A DNA stretch of 49,301 bases from UBA11222 sp030652895. GTDB lineage: Bacteria > Pseudomonadota > Alphaproteobacteria > UBA11222. A model generated the notes under the pieces. That model had not been told where the DNA came from. It worked only from the letters and a program-made list of their open reading frames with translations, and ran no database searches. Location: contig JBBQCS010000013.1 in the NCBI GenBank assembly GCA_038318895.1, forward strand, positions 1-49,301, in the 5' to 3' direction. This document shows, piece by piece, positions 26,524-35,312 of the stretch (its first letter is position 1; every line of letters starts with the position of its first letter). Made by a program: the position numbers and the translations under genes.

Positions 26524-27212
26524 CAACTGGCTTTAGCCCGCACCGGGGGTAATTGGCGTAAGTGGCCGCCATCTACCAGATGCAGTTCACCCGCATGATG
26601 GCGGTGGCGTTCCAACAATCCCATATCATGGGTCGCTATGAGCAAAGTGGCGCCTTGCCGGTTAAGCTCCATCAGAAGTCCAAGTAACCGTTCGCCGATT
26701 TCCGCATCAACGCTTCCAGTAGGTTCATCCGCCAGCAGCAGTTGCGGGCTGGCGACGACAGCGCGGGCAATCGCCACCTGCTGCTGCTCGCCACCCGATA
26801 AGAGTTCAGGATAATGATGCAGTTTGTCTCCCAATCCAACCCAGTTAAGCAATTCTTCCACATTGCGGGCATAATCCTGTTCCGCGCGTCCCTCTATGGC
26901 CAGCGGCAGGGCTACGTTTTCGAACACGGTCAAGTGGCTGACCAGACGAAAGTCCTGAAAAATTACGCCCACGCGGCGGCGAATTTCGGGTAATTCGGAC
27001 GCTTCTAGTTGTAAAATGTCCTTGCCAAACATTTCCATGTAACCCCGTGAGGGGCGGTGGCCAAGATAAAGCATGCGTAACAGGCTGCTTTTGCCCGCGC
27101 CGCATCGGCCGGTAAGGAAGTGAAAACTTCCCGCCGCCAGGGTGAAGTTGATATTGCTAAGAACTTCCGGCCCGTCTGCATATTGCAGGCCCACATTTTT
27201 GACCCGAATCAT
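26523..27212 (-). CDS. ftsE: Cell division ATP-binding protein FtsE
   Basis: 229 residues, the nucleotide-binding partner of FtsX. The Walker A is GRCGAGKSS (35-43), with Cys where most FtsE proteins have Ser. The Q-loop follows in VIFQDFRLV; the signature is LSGGEQQQVAIARA, and Walker B LLLADEPTGSVD is complete. GGAGGAC lies upstream of the ATG. It is the first gene of a tightly packed minus-strand operon, divergent from a zinc-ribbon membrane protein gene, with about 165 bases between them for both promoters. Confidence 0.93.
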   Translation of the reverse strand: MIRVKNVGLQYADGPEVLSNINFTLAAGSFHFLTGRCGAGKSSLLRMLYLGHRPSRGYMEMFGKDILQLEASELPEIRRRVGVIFQDFRLVSHLTVFENVALPLAIEGRAEQDYARNVEELLNWVGLGDKLHHYPELLSGGEQQQVAIARAVVASPQLLLADEPTGSVDAEIGERLLGLLMELNRQGATLLIATHDMGLLERHRHHAGELHLVDGGHLRQLPPVRAKAS

Positions 27213-27377
27213 CAGGCGTCCTCCCGTCTCGAAGATTCCTACACTAGTGCATTTAAGGCCGTTTGCGAACTGCCTCCCATTTATTCAGCGCTGTAAAATA
27301 AACTGGAGAGCGGGTATGCTTGCGTAATCCTATCCGGGCGGCCTATATAAAGTTTTCAAATAGATACGCGTAATTAG

Positions 27378-28088
27378 ATGATTCTCACCTGCTCTTCTTG
27401 CGCAACGCGATTTCTTGTTGACGCGGCTGCTATCGGTCCAGCCGGCCGTCATGTGCGTTGTGCGCGTTGTCAGCATGGCTGGTTTCAGGAACCAGCCGAT
27501 GATTTGCCGCGTTTGGTACCGCCAGCCGCGGGGGCTGCTGCGGCAGAGGCATACCCACCGGATACTAGAGCACTTGCCGGCATGGCTGCGCCAGCCGGAC
27601 GGCCAACACCTCTGCGTCGCGGCGCCAACCTTCCCGCCCTGCCACGCAAGCCCAGCCGTATGGTGGAAGCGCTTTCCTGGGGTGTTCTGGTGCTGTGCGT
27701 CGGCGGCCTGCTTGGCGGCGGGTATGTGTTCCGCAATCATGTAATAGACGCCTGGCCACAGGCTGCGAAACTTTATACGGCTCTGGGGGTTGGGACGCCG
27801 GTCAGCGAACTGCGGCTTACAGATGTTTCGTTCTCACAAAGCATGCAGCAGGGCCGCCCGGCCCTGACGGTTAAAGGCGTGATCCGCAATGACGGCGCCG
27901 CCGAAATTACGGTACCCCTTGTGCTTGTGAAATTGCGTAATGCTGCAGGAAGAGACATTTTTCAATGGACCTACCAATTGCCTGAACCTCTGCTTGGCGC
28001 GGGCGCTAAAGTGACATTTGAGTCCAGCACGATTGACCCGCCAGCCGAAGCGCGAAATCTGGAAGTCACGTTTGCGCCTGGGGGTTAG
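27378..28088 (+). CDS. MJ0042-type zinc-ribbon, single-pass membrane protein (DUF3426-like)
   Basis: 236 residues. An N-terminal zinc ribbon has C5, C8, C28 and C31 (MILTCSSCATRF ... RCARCQHGWF). A Pro/Ala-rich linker, a transmembrane helix about 101-118, and a C-terminal periplasmic beta domain (about 140-236, LRLTDVSFSQSM onwards) resembling DUF3426/FxLYD domains follow. The function is unknown. I recall it as frequently divergent from ftsE in alphaproteobacteria, and that is the arrangement here. The start coincides with the ribbon motif, so it is reliable. The TTTTTTAA stretch after the stop could be part of a terminator or of the CtrA site. Confidence 0.85.
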   Translation: MILTCSSCATRFLVDAAAIGPAGRHVRCARCQHGWFQEPADDLPRLVPPAAGAAAAEAYPPDTRALAGMAAPAGRPTPLRRGANLPALPRKPSRMVEALSWGVLVLCVGGLLGGGYVFRNHVIDAWPQAAKLYTALGVGTPVSELRLTDVSFSQSMQQGRPALTVKGVIRNDGAAEITVPLVLVKLRNAAGRDIFQWTYQLPEPLLGAGAKVTFESSTIDPPAEARNLEVTFAPGG

Positions 28089-28116
28089 ACGCCGCATTTG
28101 TACTTTTTTAACCCAG

Positions 28117-28131
28117 TTAACGCACCGTTAA
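28117..28131. promoter_or_regulatory. Perfect CtrA box (TTAA-N7-TTAA)
   Basis: TTAA (28117-28120), seven bases CGCACCG, TTAA (28128-28131) matches the CtrA consensus exactly. A further TTAA lies five bases upstream (28108-28111). It sits about 86 bases ahead of the receiver gene ATG at 28217, a usual position for CtrA activation or repression. Confidence 0.75.
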
Positions 28132-28216
28132 TAAATGGCTCCTAAATAATACTAGGCAATAGCTACGATTCGCGGCCCAGGAGGCCTGCACCCCCAAATT
28201 CATAAGGCGTTTTGCC

Positions 28217-28576
28217 ATGGCAAAAATTCTTGTTGCAGAAGATGAACAATCTGTTCGTGAGTTGTTAACCATAGCCCTTCGCCGCAAAGGACACGACGTG
28301 CTCGCGGTCGCGGACGGATCCGAGGCGCTGGGCGCGTTGTCTGCAAGCCGCTATGACCTGTTATTGACGGATATTGTGATGCCAGTCGTGGATGGCATCG
28401 CGCTGTCGCTACGGGCGGCGCGCGATGATCCCGGTATGCGTATTCTGATGATGACGGGTTATGCGGCGGAACGTCAGCGCGCGCACAATCTGGAAGAACT
28501 GATCCATGATGTGGTCTTGAAACCCTTCACCATCGACGAGATCGGTAAAGCTATCGATGCGGCCCTCGCTGCTTAA
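28217..28576 (+). CDS. Stand-alone response-regulator receiver protein (CpdR/DivK-sized)
   Basis: 119 residues forming a single receiver domain: E9/D10 acidic pocket (VAEDEQ), D52 (LLTDIVMPVVDG), T80 and K102. No output domain. It resembles CpdR in length and in ending ALAA, but has MMTGYAAERQRAHNLEELIHDVVLKPFTIDEI instead of the CpdR signature, so it is a different orthologue group that I recall beside ftsE in many alphaproteobacteria. The gene is led by a perfect CtrA box and is probably cell-cycle regulated. It converges with the TIGR02302 gene, nine bases apart. The kinase and target are unknown. Confidence 0.88.
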   Translation: MAKILVAEDEQSVRELLTIALRRKGHDVLAVADGSEALGALSASRYDLLLTDIVMPVVDGIALSLRAARDDPGMRILMMTGYAAERQRAHNLEELIHDVVLKPFTIDEIGKAIDAALAA

Positions 28577-28585
28577 AGCGCATCC

Positions 28586-31063
28586 TCAAAACAGCTTCAA
28601 CAGTCGATCGATATAATTCAACTCTTCAGGTGGACGGCGGCGTTCGCTTGCGCGCTGTTCCAGTTCGCGGCGGATTTGTAGCGCGCGTTCAATGTCGAAC
28701 TGCTCGGGGATGGCCGCGGCGCCTCCGGAATCGCTGGCCATTGGCCTCCCGAGCGGATCCGTCTCCTGGCGCGCCGCGCCATTTTCATTACCTTCGCCAT
28801 TTTCCGCCCGGGCCCTGGCATCTTCCTCACGCAACATTTTAGCCAGCGCGCCCGCGCCGGCGCGTAATTGACCCATCGCCTGGCTTTGTTGCTCCACGGC
28901 GTTCCCGGTCTTCCCCTTGCGCAACGCCTGCGCCGCTTCGCGCATGGCGCGTTCCGCGCGGCCCAGAGAGTTTGGAGCGCCTTCTTTTGCGGATTGACCA
29001 AGCTTCCCCATCAGATCACCCAACGCACCGCGCAATTTTTCCTGATCGCCAGCGAGGCCCCCTTTGCCTGCGCCACCGCTTTCCTCGCCACGCTGACGGT
29101 GGGTTTCGTCCTGCAATTGCTGTTGCTGGCGTGTCATGCCGGATAAATCTTTCAGTGCGTCTTCATACAGCTTTTGTGTGGCGCTTTTCGGTGCGCCCGC
29201 TTGACCGGGACGCAAATTCTCCAGCACATTCTGTAATCTGGAAAGCATTTCCTGAGCGGCTTCGCGCGCGCCCGATTTGCTCAGTTTTTCTATTTGGTCC
29301 AGCAGCGCATCAAGATCGGGCTTGCTGATCGTCCCGGTATTTTCCTGGTTTCCGATTGCCGGTGGCGTTTCGTCTTCTAGCGCCTGTTCGGTCAGGGCTC
29401 GCACATAACGTTCCAGCGCTTCGCGTAAAGCCTGGGTCAGACTGGCGATCTCCTCATCGCTGGCGCCATCGCGCAGCGCCTGCATGAGGGCTTTTTGCAA
29501 CTGACGCAATTCGCCGCCTGCAAGCGACAGATTTCCGTCTTCCAGGCGCAGGGCAAGCTGCCATAACAATTCAACCACCTGCGCGCGCGCGTCACTGCCG
29601 CCACGGATGTGTGCGATCCGGTGCCGCGCCACCCGCATCGCCAGGTAAGCCGACAAATCCGTGGTAAATGTATCAGGATACAGGCTTAACGCGTCCAATG
29701 CCTGAATGGTGTGTGTGTCCTCGACCGGCTTGACGGCCACGTTGCGGCGTTGTTCAATAATGGCGCGCGCCAGTGGATGTCTGAAGGGGCGTTGTGGTAA
29801 AATCAGATCAACAGGTTCCGTGCGCGCGGTTTGCCCCGCAGCATCCGTTGCAATCAGCCTAAGCCGTACCGGCCTGCCTGCCCAGGGGTGTGCGGTCAGA
29901 TCCGCATAGGCGACCTGCCCATTTTTGGCAACTGCCAATGGTGTTGGAAACTCCACCCGCAGTGGTGTTTCGGCGGGTAAGTTTTTGTCGGCCACCGGTG
30001 TGATCTCGGCGGCTGCGGCTACGACGCCATAGTCATCGGAAACGCCATATCTGAACCGCAACCCGTACTGCCTGGTGCCGGTGATGTCTTCCAACAGGCT
30101 GATGATAGGCGGCTGATCGGGGATCACCGTGATCTGCCATTCCCGGTTGCTTGCGCGAGCCTGGCGTAATTGCACATGCTGGCTCCGCACCAGCTTGACC
30201 GTCGCGAAGCTGTTGGCGTTATCGATCTTAGTCAGTGGCAGGCGCCGTTTCTTGCCTGTTTGTGGCGTGAGACGCAATTCCGCCTCGTGCGCGCCAAACA
30301 GTCGTATGGAAAGCTCACTGCCTGCCGGAACAGATATTGGCGCTTCGGCCGAGGATTGATTGTGTTCCAGTGTCTGGCCGGCTGCCGCAAAAGCCGTACC
30401 CGCCAGCATGACTGGTGCAGCGCCCGTATATGCCGGTGGTGTAATCCAGGCTTCAAGCCGCGATTGGGCTGCGGGAGGGCCCAGGCGCGTTGGCGTGAAG
30501 CCCGTTTCAATGCGCGTCCACGATTGTGAGCCAGCCGCAAAGAATCCGGCGATCAGCGCAATACCAGCCATCTGGCGCAGCCCGTTCGGGTCGAGCCGGA
30601 TCGCGCGCGGGTGTGGTGACACAAACCGCAGGTGCGGCAAAGCCGCGCGGATGCGCGACAAATGCGCGCGCCACAAGTTCCGCGCATCCGGTGTGCCGGC
30701 GCCCAGTTCCTGGCGGTCTTCAAGTGTGCGCAAGGGATGATGCGGCAGACCATTGTCGTGTTCTATGCGGGCCAGAATGCTCTGACGATCGGGCAGCTTG
30801 AATCGGGTGCGCTGGCGAATGATCGTGACGAAGCCGAACAAGCCCAGCGCCAGTAACGCCACCCAGTGCGCGATAACGGGGACCAGCCGCCAGATATCAA
30901 ACAGCGATAGCGCCAGGTAAAAGGCCAGTGCGCAGGCAGGCTGCCATAGACTTTGCCACCCCGTTTCCCATATCAGCGCCAGACGGGCCAGCGCCACACG
31001 CCTCGGCAACCCCGGAATCGCTGCGGGTTGGTTGGACGGTGGCGTGAGTCCGGCCTTGGTCAA
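28586..31063 (-). CDS. TIGR02302/DUF4175 family membrane protein
   Basis: 825 residues. Two or three N-terminal membrane helices (about 35-85 and near 165-180) precede a large periplasmic region with beta-rich sections. The C-terminal half is a Gln/Arg/Glu-rich coiled-coil and low-complexity stretch, ending EELNYIDRLLKLF. This layout and the ARLALIWETGWQSLW start fit the alphaproteobacterial TIGR02302 family of unknown function. The only usable start is TTG 31063, five bases after the lysA stop, because an in-frame stop lies just upstream; AGGAA overlaps the lysA end. It is thus the last gene of an argH-lptM-lysA operon. Confidence 0.85.
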   Translation of the reverse strand: MTKAGLTPPSNQPAAIPGLPRRVALARLALIWETGWQSLWQPACALAFYLALSLFDIWRLVPVIAHWVALLALGLFGFVTIIRQRTRFKLPDRQSILARIEHDNGLPHHPLRTLEDRQELGAGTPDARNLWRAHLSRIRAALPHLRFVSPHPRAIRLDPNGLRQMAGIALIAGFFAAGSQSWTRIETGFTPTRLGPPAAQSRLEAWITPPAYTGAAPVMLAGTAFAAAGQTLEHNQSSAEAPISVPAGSELSIRLFGAHEAELRLTPQTGKKRRLPLTKIDNANSFATVKLVRSQHVQLRQARASNREWQITVIPDQPPIISLLEDITGTRQYGLRFRYGVSDDYGVVAAAAEITPVADKNLPAETPLRVEFPTPLAVAKNGQVAYADLTAHPWAGRPVRLRLIATDAAGQTARTEPVDLILPQRPFRHPLARAIIEQRRNVAVKPVEDTHTIQALDALSLYPDTFTTDLSAYLAMRVARHRIAHIRGGSDARAQVVELLWQLALRLEDGNLSLAGGELRQLQKALMQALRDGASDEEIASLTQALREALERYVRALTEQALEDETPPAIGNQENTGTISKPDLDALLDQIEKLSKSGAREAAQEMLSRLQNVLENLRPGQAGAPKSATQKLYEDALKDLSGMTRQQQQLQDETHRQRGEESGGAGKGGLAGDQEKLRGALGDLMGKLGQSAKEGAPNSLGRAERAMREAAQALRKGKTGNAVEQQSQAMGQLRAGAGALAKMLREEDARARAENGEGNENGAARQETDPLGRPMASDSGGAAAIPEQFDIERALQIRRELEQRASERRRPPEELNYIDRLLKLF

Positions 31064-31068
31064 CGGCT

Positions 31069-32346
31069 TTAACTTTCCTTATTCAGCCAGTCGGGGATGT
31101 GGTCAAGCCCCAGTAACTGTTCATAAGTCTGACGGGGGCGCACAATGGCGTACTCTGCCCCGCGCACCAGCACTTCGGGTATCAGCAGTCGGGCATTATA
31201 CGTGCCTGCCTGCACGGCCCCATAGGCGCCAGCCGATAGTATCGCCAACAGATCCCCTTCGCCAAGCGCCGATAATTCCCGATTGTTCGCGAAGGTGTCG
31301 CCCGTTTCACATACCGGGCCGACCACGTCATATGTGCCCATGGGGGTATTGCCCGACGGTTCGCGGATCGGCCAGATTTCATGATAGGCGTCGTACAGCG
31401 TTGGCCGGATCAGGTCATTCATGGCCGCGTCGACAATGGCGAAGTTGCGGCTTTCGCCCTGTTTCACATAGATCGTGCGGCATACCAGCACGCCCGCATT
31501 ACCGACGATAAGACGGCCGGGTTCAAAAATCAGGCGGCACCCGAGATCACAGAAAATTTCCGCCGCCATTGCGGCATAATCCGTTGGCAGCGGAGGGTTG
31601 GCGTTGGATTGTTCATAGGGAATACCCAACCCGCCCCCCAGATCAATGGTGGAAATGATATGCCCGTCGGTGCGCAGCGCCTGGGTCAGGTCGCGCACTT
31701 TGGCAAAGGCTTTGCTAAATGGCACGAGGTCGGTCAGCTGGCTGCCAATATGCACGTCGACACCCACGATGCGCAGGTTCGGCAGTTGCGCCGCCTGGGC
31801 GTATACCGCCCGCGCGCGGGCGATGGGAATACCAAATTTATTTTCCGATTTGCCGGTGGAAATCTTGGCGTGGGTCTTTGCATCCACATCCGGGTTCACG
31901 CGGATGGCGATGGCGGCGGTCTTTCCCATCGACACGGCGACTTCGCTCAGCGCCCGCATCTCGGGTTCGGATTCGACATTGAATTGCGCAATGCCCGCTT
32001 CAAGCGCATGGGCCATCTCGGCGCGGGTTTTGCCAACGCCTGAAAAAACGATCTTGTGCGCGGGGATGCCGGCGGTCAGGGCGCGGCGCAGTTCCCCTTC
32101 AGAGACAATATCAGCACCGCAGCCAAGCCGCGCCAGCGTGCGCACCACGGCAAGATTACCGTTGGCCTTGAGAGAATAGCAGACCAGCGTGTCCTGTCCG
32201 GCAAAGGCGCCGGCAAAGACCCGATAGTGGCGCTCAATCGTCGCACTTGAATAGCAGTAAAAAGGCGTGCCGACGGTCTCTGCGATGCGCGAAAGCGCCA
32301 CATCCTCGGCATAAAGCTCGCCTTCGCGATACTGAAAATGATGCAT
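31069..32346 (-). CDS. lysA: Diaminopimelate decarboxylase
   Basis: 425 residues; it decarboxylates meso-diaminopimelate to L-lysine in the cytoplasm with PLP. The PLP lysine is K60 in CYSLKANGN. The phosphate-binding glycine motif DLGGGLGIPYE and the EPGRLIVGNAG segment are present, and the substrate-site GPVCETGDTF carries the active cysteine of the neighbouring subunit. It sits directly downstream of a small lipoprotein gene and upstream of TIGR02302. Full length. Confidence 0.96.
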   Translation of the reverse strand: MHHFQYREGELYAEDVALSRIAETVGTPFYCYSSATIERHYRVFAGAFAGQDTLVCYSLKANGNLAVVRTLARLGCGADIVSEGELRRALTAGIPAHKIVFSGVGKTRAEMAHALEAGIAQFNVESEPEMRALSEVAVSMGKTAAIAIRVNPDVDAKTHAKISTGKSENKFGIPIARARAVYAQAAQLPNLRIVGVDVHIGSQLTDLVPFSKAFAKVRDLTQALRTDGHIISTIDLGGGLGIPYEQSNANPPLPTDYAAMAAEIFCDLGCRLIFEPGRLIVGNAGVLVCRTIYVKQGESRNFAIVDAAMNDLIRPTLYDAYHEIWPIREPSGNTPMGTYDVVGPVCETGDTFANNRELSALGEGDLLAILSAGAYGAVQAGTYNARLLIPEVLVRGAEYAIVRPRQTYEQLLGLDHIPDWLNKES

Positions 32347-32352
32347 GGGGTG

Positions 32353-32493
32353 CTACTGCTTTTCTCTGTCTTTGTTCCATTCGCGTTCAACACGCGCATC
32401 TTCTGTGCCGCCCGGGGGTGCTTCCAGCGGCCCTTTTTTTCCACACGCGGCAAGCACCACCAATGTCAGCAATATCCATGCTTTGAGGTGCAT
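32353..32493 (-). CDS. lptM: Small LptM/YifL-like lipoprotein
   Basis: A 46-codon gene: after MHLKAWILLTLVVLAAC it continues GKKGPLEAPPG and ends in a charged tail. L-A-A-C17 is a lipobox, and CGKKGPL is the conserved motif of the LptM (YifL) family, small outer-membrane lipoproteins that assist LptD maturation in E. coli. The ATG overlaps the argH stop as TGATG, and the stop lies six bases before the lysA start. This argH-lipoprotein-lysA placement is what I recall for the family in other proteobacteria. It is too short for standard length cut-offs. Confidence 0.88.
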   Translation of the reverse strand: MHLKAWILLTLVVLAACGKKGPLEAPPGGTEDARVEREWNKDREKQ

Positions 32494-33905
32494 CAGCCGA
32501 TCTCCTTTTTTGCGGTGGCAATGGCGGCGCGCACGCGGTCGGGTGCGGTGCCGCCAAAACTGCTGCGGCTGGCGACTGACGCCTGTACCGACAATATAAC
32601 CTGCGCCGCATCGGTGATGCGCGGTTCCACCGCCTGCAGATCGGCCAGGCTTAATTGCTCCAGCATCACGGATTTCGCCTCGGCGCGTTTGACCACTTCC
32701 CCGGTAATATGATGCGCCTGCCGGAATGGAATGTTCAGTTCCCGCACTAGCCAGTCCGCCAGATCGGTCGCGGTGCTGTACCCTTTGCCTGCCGCCGCTA
32801 GCATCGCATCTTCTTTAACTATCATGGTACGGATCATGCCGGTCATCGCGGCTATGGACAGGTTCATGGTGTCGGCTGCGTCAAACACCTGTTCCTTGTC
32901 TTCCTGCATGTCCTTGGAATAGGCTAGCGGCAGCCCTTTCATCACCATCAGCAGGGCGGCAAACGCACCCGTCACGCGGCCGGTTTTGGCGCGGATAAGT
33001 TCGGCGGCGTCGGGGTTGCGCTTTTGCGGCATAATGGACGAACCGGTGGAAAATTCGTCGGTCAGTGCGATAAAGCCAAATTGCGCCGATGACCAGAATA
33101 CGATCTCTTCCGCCAGTCGCGACAAATGCGTGGCGGTAATGGCGCAACTTCCGAGAAACTCCAGTGCGAAATCCCTGTCGGATACGGCGTCCAGAGAATT
33201 GCGCATGGGCCGCGCAAAACCAAGCGTGTGCGCCGTCAACTCCCGGTCAATTGGAAACGATGTGCCCGCCAGTGCGGCGGCGCCCAGCGGGGACTCGTTC
33301 ATGCGCGCGCGCGCATCGATATAGCGCCCCCGGTCACGGCCAAACATTTCCACATAGGCCAGCAGATGGTGGCCAAAGGTCACCGGCTGCGCGCTTTGCA
33401 GGTGTGTAAAGCCCGGCATGACAGTGGCTGCATGTTCGTCAGCACGGGTCAGAAGGGCGCGTTGCAGATCACGCAATCCGGCTTCCAGATGGTCCGCCGC
33501 GTCGCGCACCCATAAGCGAAAATCGGTAGCGACCTGATCATTGCGCGAACGTGCGGTGTGTAACCGCCCCGCCGCGGGACCAATCAGTTCCGCCAGCCGC
33601 GCCTCAATATTCATGTGAATATCTTCCAGCGCCTCGCTGAAGGCAAATTTACCAGCAGTAATTTCACCCAGAATAGTGTCCAGGCCACCCAGAATTTGCG
33701 CGCCGTCTTCTTCTCCAACAATGCCTTGCTTCACCAGCATCTCGCAATGCGCCTTGGAACCGGCTATATCCTGTTCATAGAGCCGTTTATCAAACCCGAT
33801 AGAGGCATTGATGCGCGCCATGATTTCTGCGGGGCCGCCGGCAAAACGGCCGCCCCAAAGCGTATTGGCGCCGTCTGTCTGCGTGGATGTTGGTTTCTTG
33901 CTCAT
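32493..33905 (-). CDS. argH: Argininosuccinate lyase
   Basis: 470 residues; it cleaves argininosuccinate to arginine and fumarate. It begins with the conserved LWGGRFAGGPAEIMARINASI and contains the fumarase-superfamily signature GSSIMPQKRNPDAAELIR plus HTARSRNDQVATDFRLW. Full length. It leads the operon argH-lptM-lysA-TIGR02302. It is divergent from a TlpA-like gene, with only 37 bases between the starts, so the promoters overlap or argH is read from within the tlpA 5' region. Confidence 0.96.
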   Translation of the reverse strand: MSKKPTSTQTDGANTLWGGRFAGGPAEIMARINASIGFDKRLYEQDIAGSKAHCEMLVKQGIVGEEDGAQILGGLDTILGEITAGKFAFSEALEDIHMNIEARLAELIGPAAGRLHTARSRNDQVATDFRLWVRDAADHLEAGLRDLQRALLTRADEHAATVMPGFTHLQSAQPVTFGHHLLAYVEMFGRDRGRYIDARARMNESPLGAAALAGTSFPIDRELTAHTLGFARPMRNSLDAVSDRDFALEFLGSCAITATHLSRLAEEIVFWSSAQFGFIALTDEFSTGSSIMPQKRNPDAAELIRAKTGRVTGAFAALLMVMKGLPLAYSKDMQEDKEQVFDAADTMNLSIAAMTGMIRTMIVKEDAMLAAAGKGYSTATDLADWLVRELNIPFRQAHHITGEVVKRAEAKSVMLEQLSLADLQAVEPRITDAAQVILSVQASVASRSSFGGTAPDRVRAAIATAKKEIG

Positions 33906-33942
33906 AAGTTGGGTTCTGGCCTAAAGGGGATAGGGTAAAGCA

Positions 33943-34557
33943 ATGTTGGGCATACGCACAGAAATAGCGGTAAAGGCGGATATACTCAGGCGCACGAGGT
34001 ACGCGATATTCTGCGCGATGCTGATTGGCGCGGTATACGCCATTGCAGGGCTTTCTGGCAATATTGCTGCGGCGGCGCAATCGACCGCCCCCGCGCCCGC
34101 CCTGCAGAATTTCGTGCTGAAACCGGCGCCTGCCCCATTGCCAGAGGTGCAATTTCAGGACGCGGAGGGAAAATCCCATACTTTGGCGGAATTTAAGGGC
34201 AAAGTGGTTCTGGTGAATTTCTGGGCCACCTGGTGCGCCCCATGCCGCGAAGAAATGCCCGCATTGGACCGGCTGCAACAGGCCATGGGCGGCGAGGACT
34301 TTGAGGTGGTGATCATCAGCCTGGATCGGGCCGGATACGCCAAGGCCGCTGCCTTTCTGGATGAAATCGGGGTCAAGAACCTGACCACCTTTATTGATCC
34401 GGGCATCCAGGCGGCGCGAAAACTGGGGGCGCTGGGCCTTCCGGTGACTTTGCTGCTCAACCGCAAGGGCGACGAAATTGGCCGCCTGACCGGCCCGGCG
34501 GAATGGGATTCCGCCGAGGCCAAAGCGCTTATCGCACACTATGTGGGCAGAAAATGA
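33943..34557 (+). CDS. tlpA: TlpA-family thiol:disulfide oxidoreductase
   Basis: 204 residues with an N-terminal hydrophobic anchor or signal (about 20-46) and a periplasmic thioredoxin fold. The active site is WCAPC in NFWATWCAPCREEMP. TlpA-type proteins reduce or oxidise specific periplasmic thiols, for instance in cytochrome oxidase copper-site assembly. The stop TGA abuts exactly the stop of the opposite-strand esterase. I recall tlpA divergent from argH in several alphaproteobacteria. The first ATG at 33943 may not be the true start, because the basic region is long before the hydrophobic segment. Confidence 0.88.
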   Translation: MLGIRTEIAVKADILRRTRYAIFCAMLIGAVYAIAGLSGNIAAAAQSTAPAPALQNFVLKPAPAPLPEVQFQDAEGKSHTLAEFKGKVVLVNFWATWCAPCREEMPALDRLQQAMGGEDFEVVIISLDRAGYAKAAAFLDEIGVKNLTTFIDPGIQAARKLGALGLPVTLLLNRKGDEIGRLTGPAEWDSAEAKALIAHYVGRK

Positions 34558-35223
34558 TTAAACCGGCCGTTTCAGCGCGTCATAAATGAACTGGCCGCCA
34601 AGTTGCAGCCCATCCGGGGCAATGCCGTGGCCGACACCCTGTGACACGTGCGATTGTACCGTCAGTCCCGCCTTCACCAGCGCTTCTACTGCCGCATGCA
34701 TGCGGCTGACCGGCAGCATTTCGTCTTCATCCCCATGGATCATCAGGATCGGCGGCTTGACTGTGATTTCCGCCTGCAACTTTTCCGGACCGGCCAGCGC
34801 TCCCGAATAGCCGACAATTCCCGCCGGGGACTTGGCGCGCCGCAAGCCCACCTGCAGCGACATCATGGTGCCCTGGCTAAAGCCAACCAGCACCAGGCGG
34901 CTTTCATCCAGGCCATGGCGGGTCAATTCCTGATCGATAAAATCGTTGAGGATGGGTGCCGCGCGGGTGACTCCGCGATACATTTCTTCCGGGTCAAGCC
35001 GGGTAATACCAAACCATTGGTACCCCATGGGCGACATTTCGCAGCGCTCCGGCGCGTTCGGTGAAACAAATGCGGCGCCCGGCAGCAGCTTTTGCCAATA
35101 GGGTGCAAGACCGATCAGATCGTTCCCGTCGGCGCCATAGCCATGGCACAAAATCACCAGGCTGTCCGCCTTGCCCCCATTGGCGGGCTCGATCCTTGGG
35201 CCGTCGATCATTGGATTCGTCAT
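34558..35223 (-). CDS. Carboxylesterase/phospholipase of the alpha/beta-hydrolase fold (YpfH/APT-like)
   Basis: 221 residues. The oxyanion segment is LVILCHGYGADGNDLIGLA and the nucleophile S116 sits in GFSQG. D167 (HGDEDEMLPV) and H199 (GVGHGI) complete the triad. This is the dienelactone hydrolase-like / acyl-protein thioesterase family that hydrolyses short carboxylic esters or lysophospholipids. There is no signal peptide. It is convergent with tlpA (stops abutting) and divergent from gluQRS. The precise substrate is unknown. Confidence 0.9.
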   Translation of the reverse strand: MTNPMIDGPRIEPANGGKADSLVILCHGYGADGNDLIGLAPYWQKLLPGAAFVSPNAPERCEMSPMGYQWFGITRLDPEEMYRGVTRAAPILNDFIDQELTRHGLDESRLVLVGFSQGTMMSLQVGLRRAKSPAGIVGYSGALAGPEKLQAEITVKPPILMIHGDEDEMLPVSRMHAAVEALVKAGLTVQSHVSQGVGHGIAPDGLQLGGQFIYDALKRPV

Positions 35224-35312
35224 GCTGCTTCCTTTGTTTGCTAGAATATACTGTTGCCAGCATCATAGTTCCCCGCGCATTTTGCCGCCAGCTTTGCTTA
35301 GGATCGTTTTCA

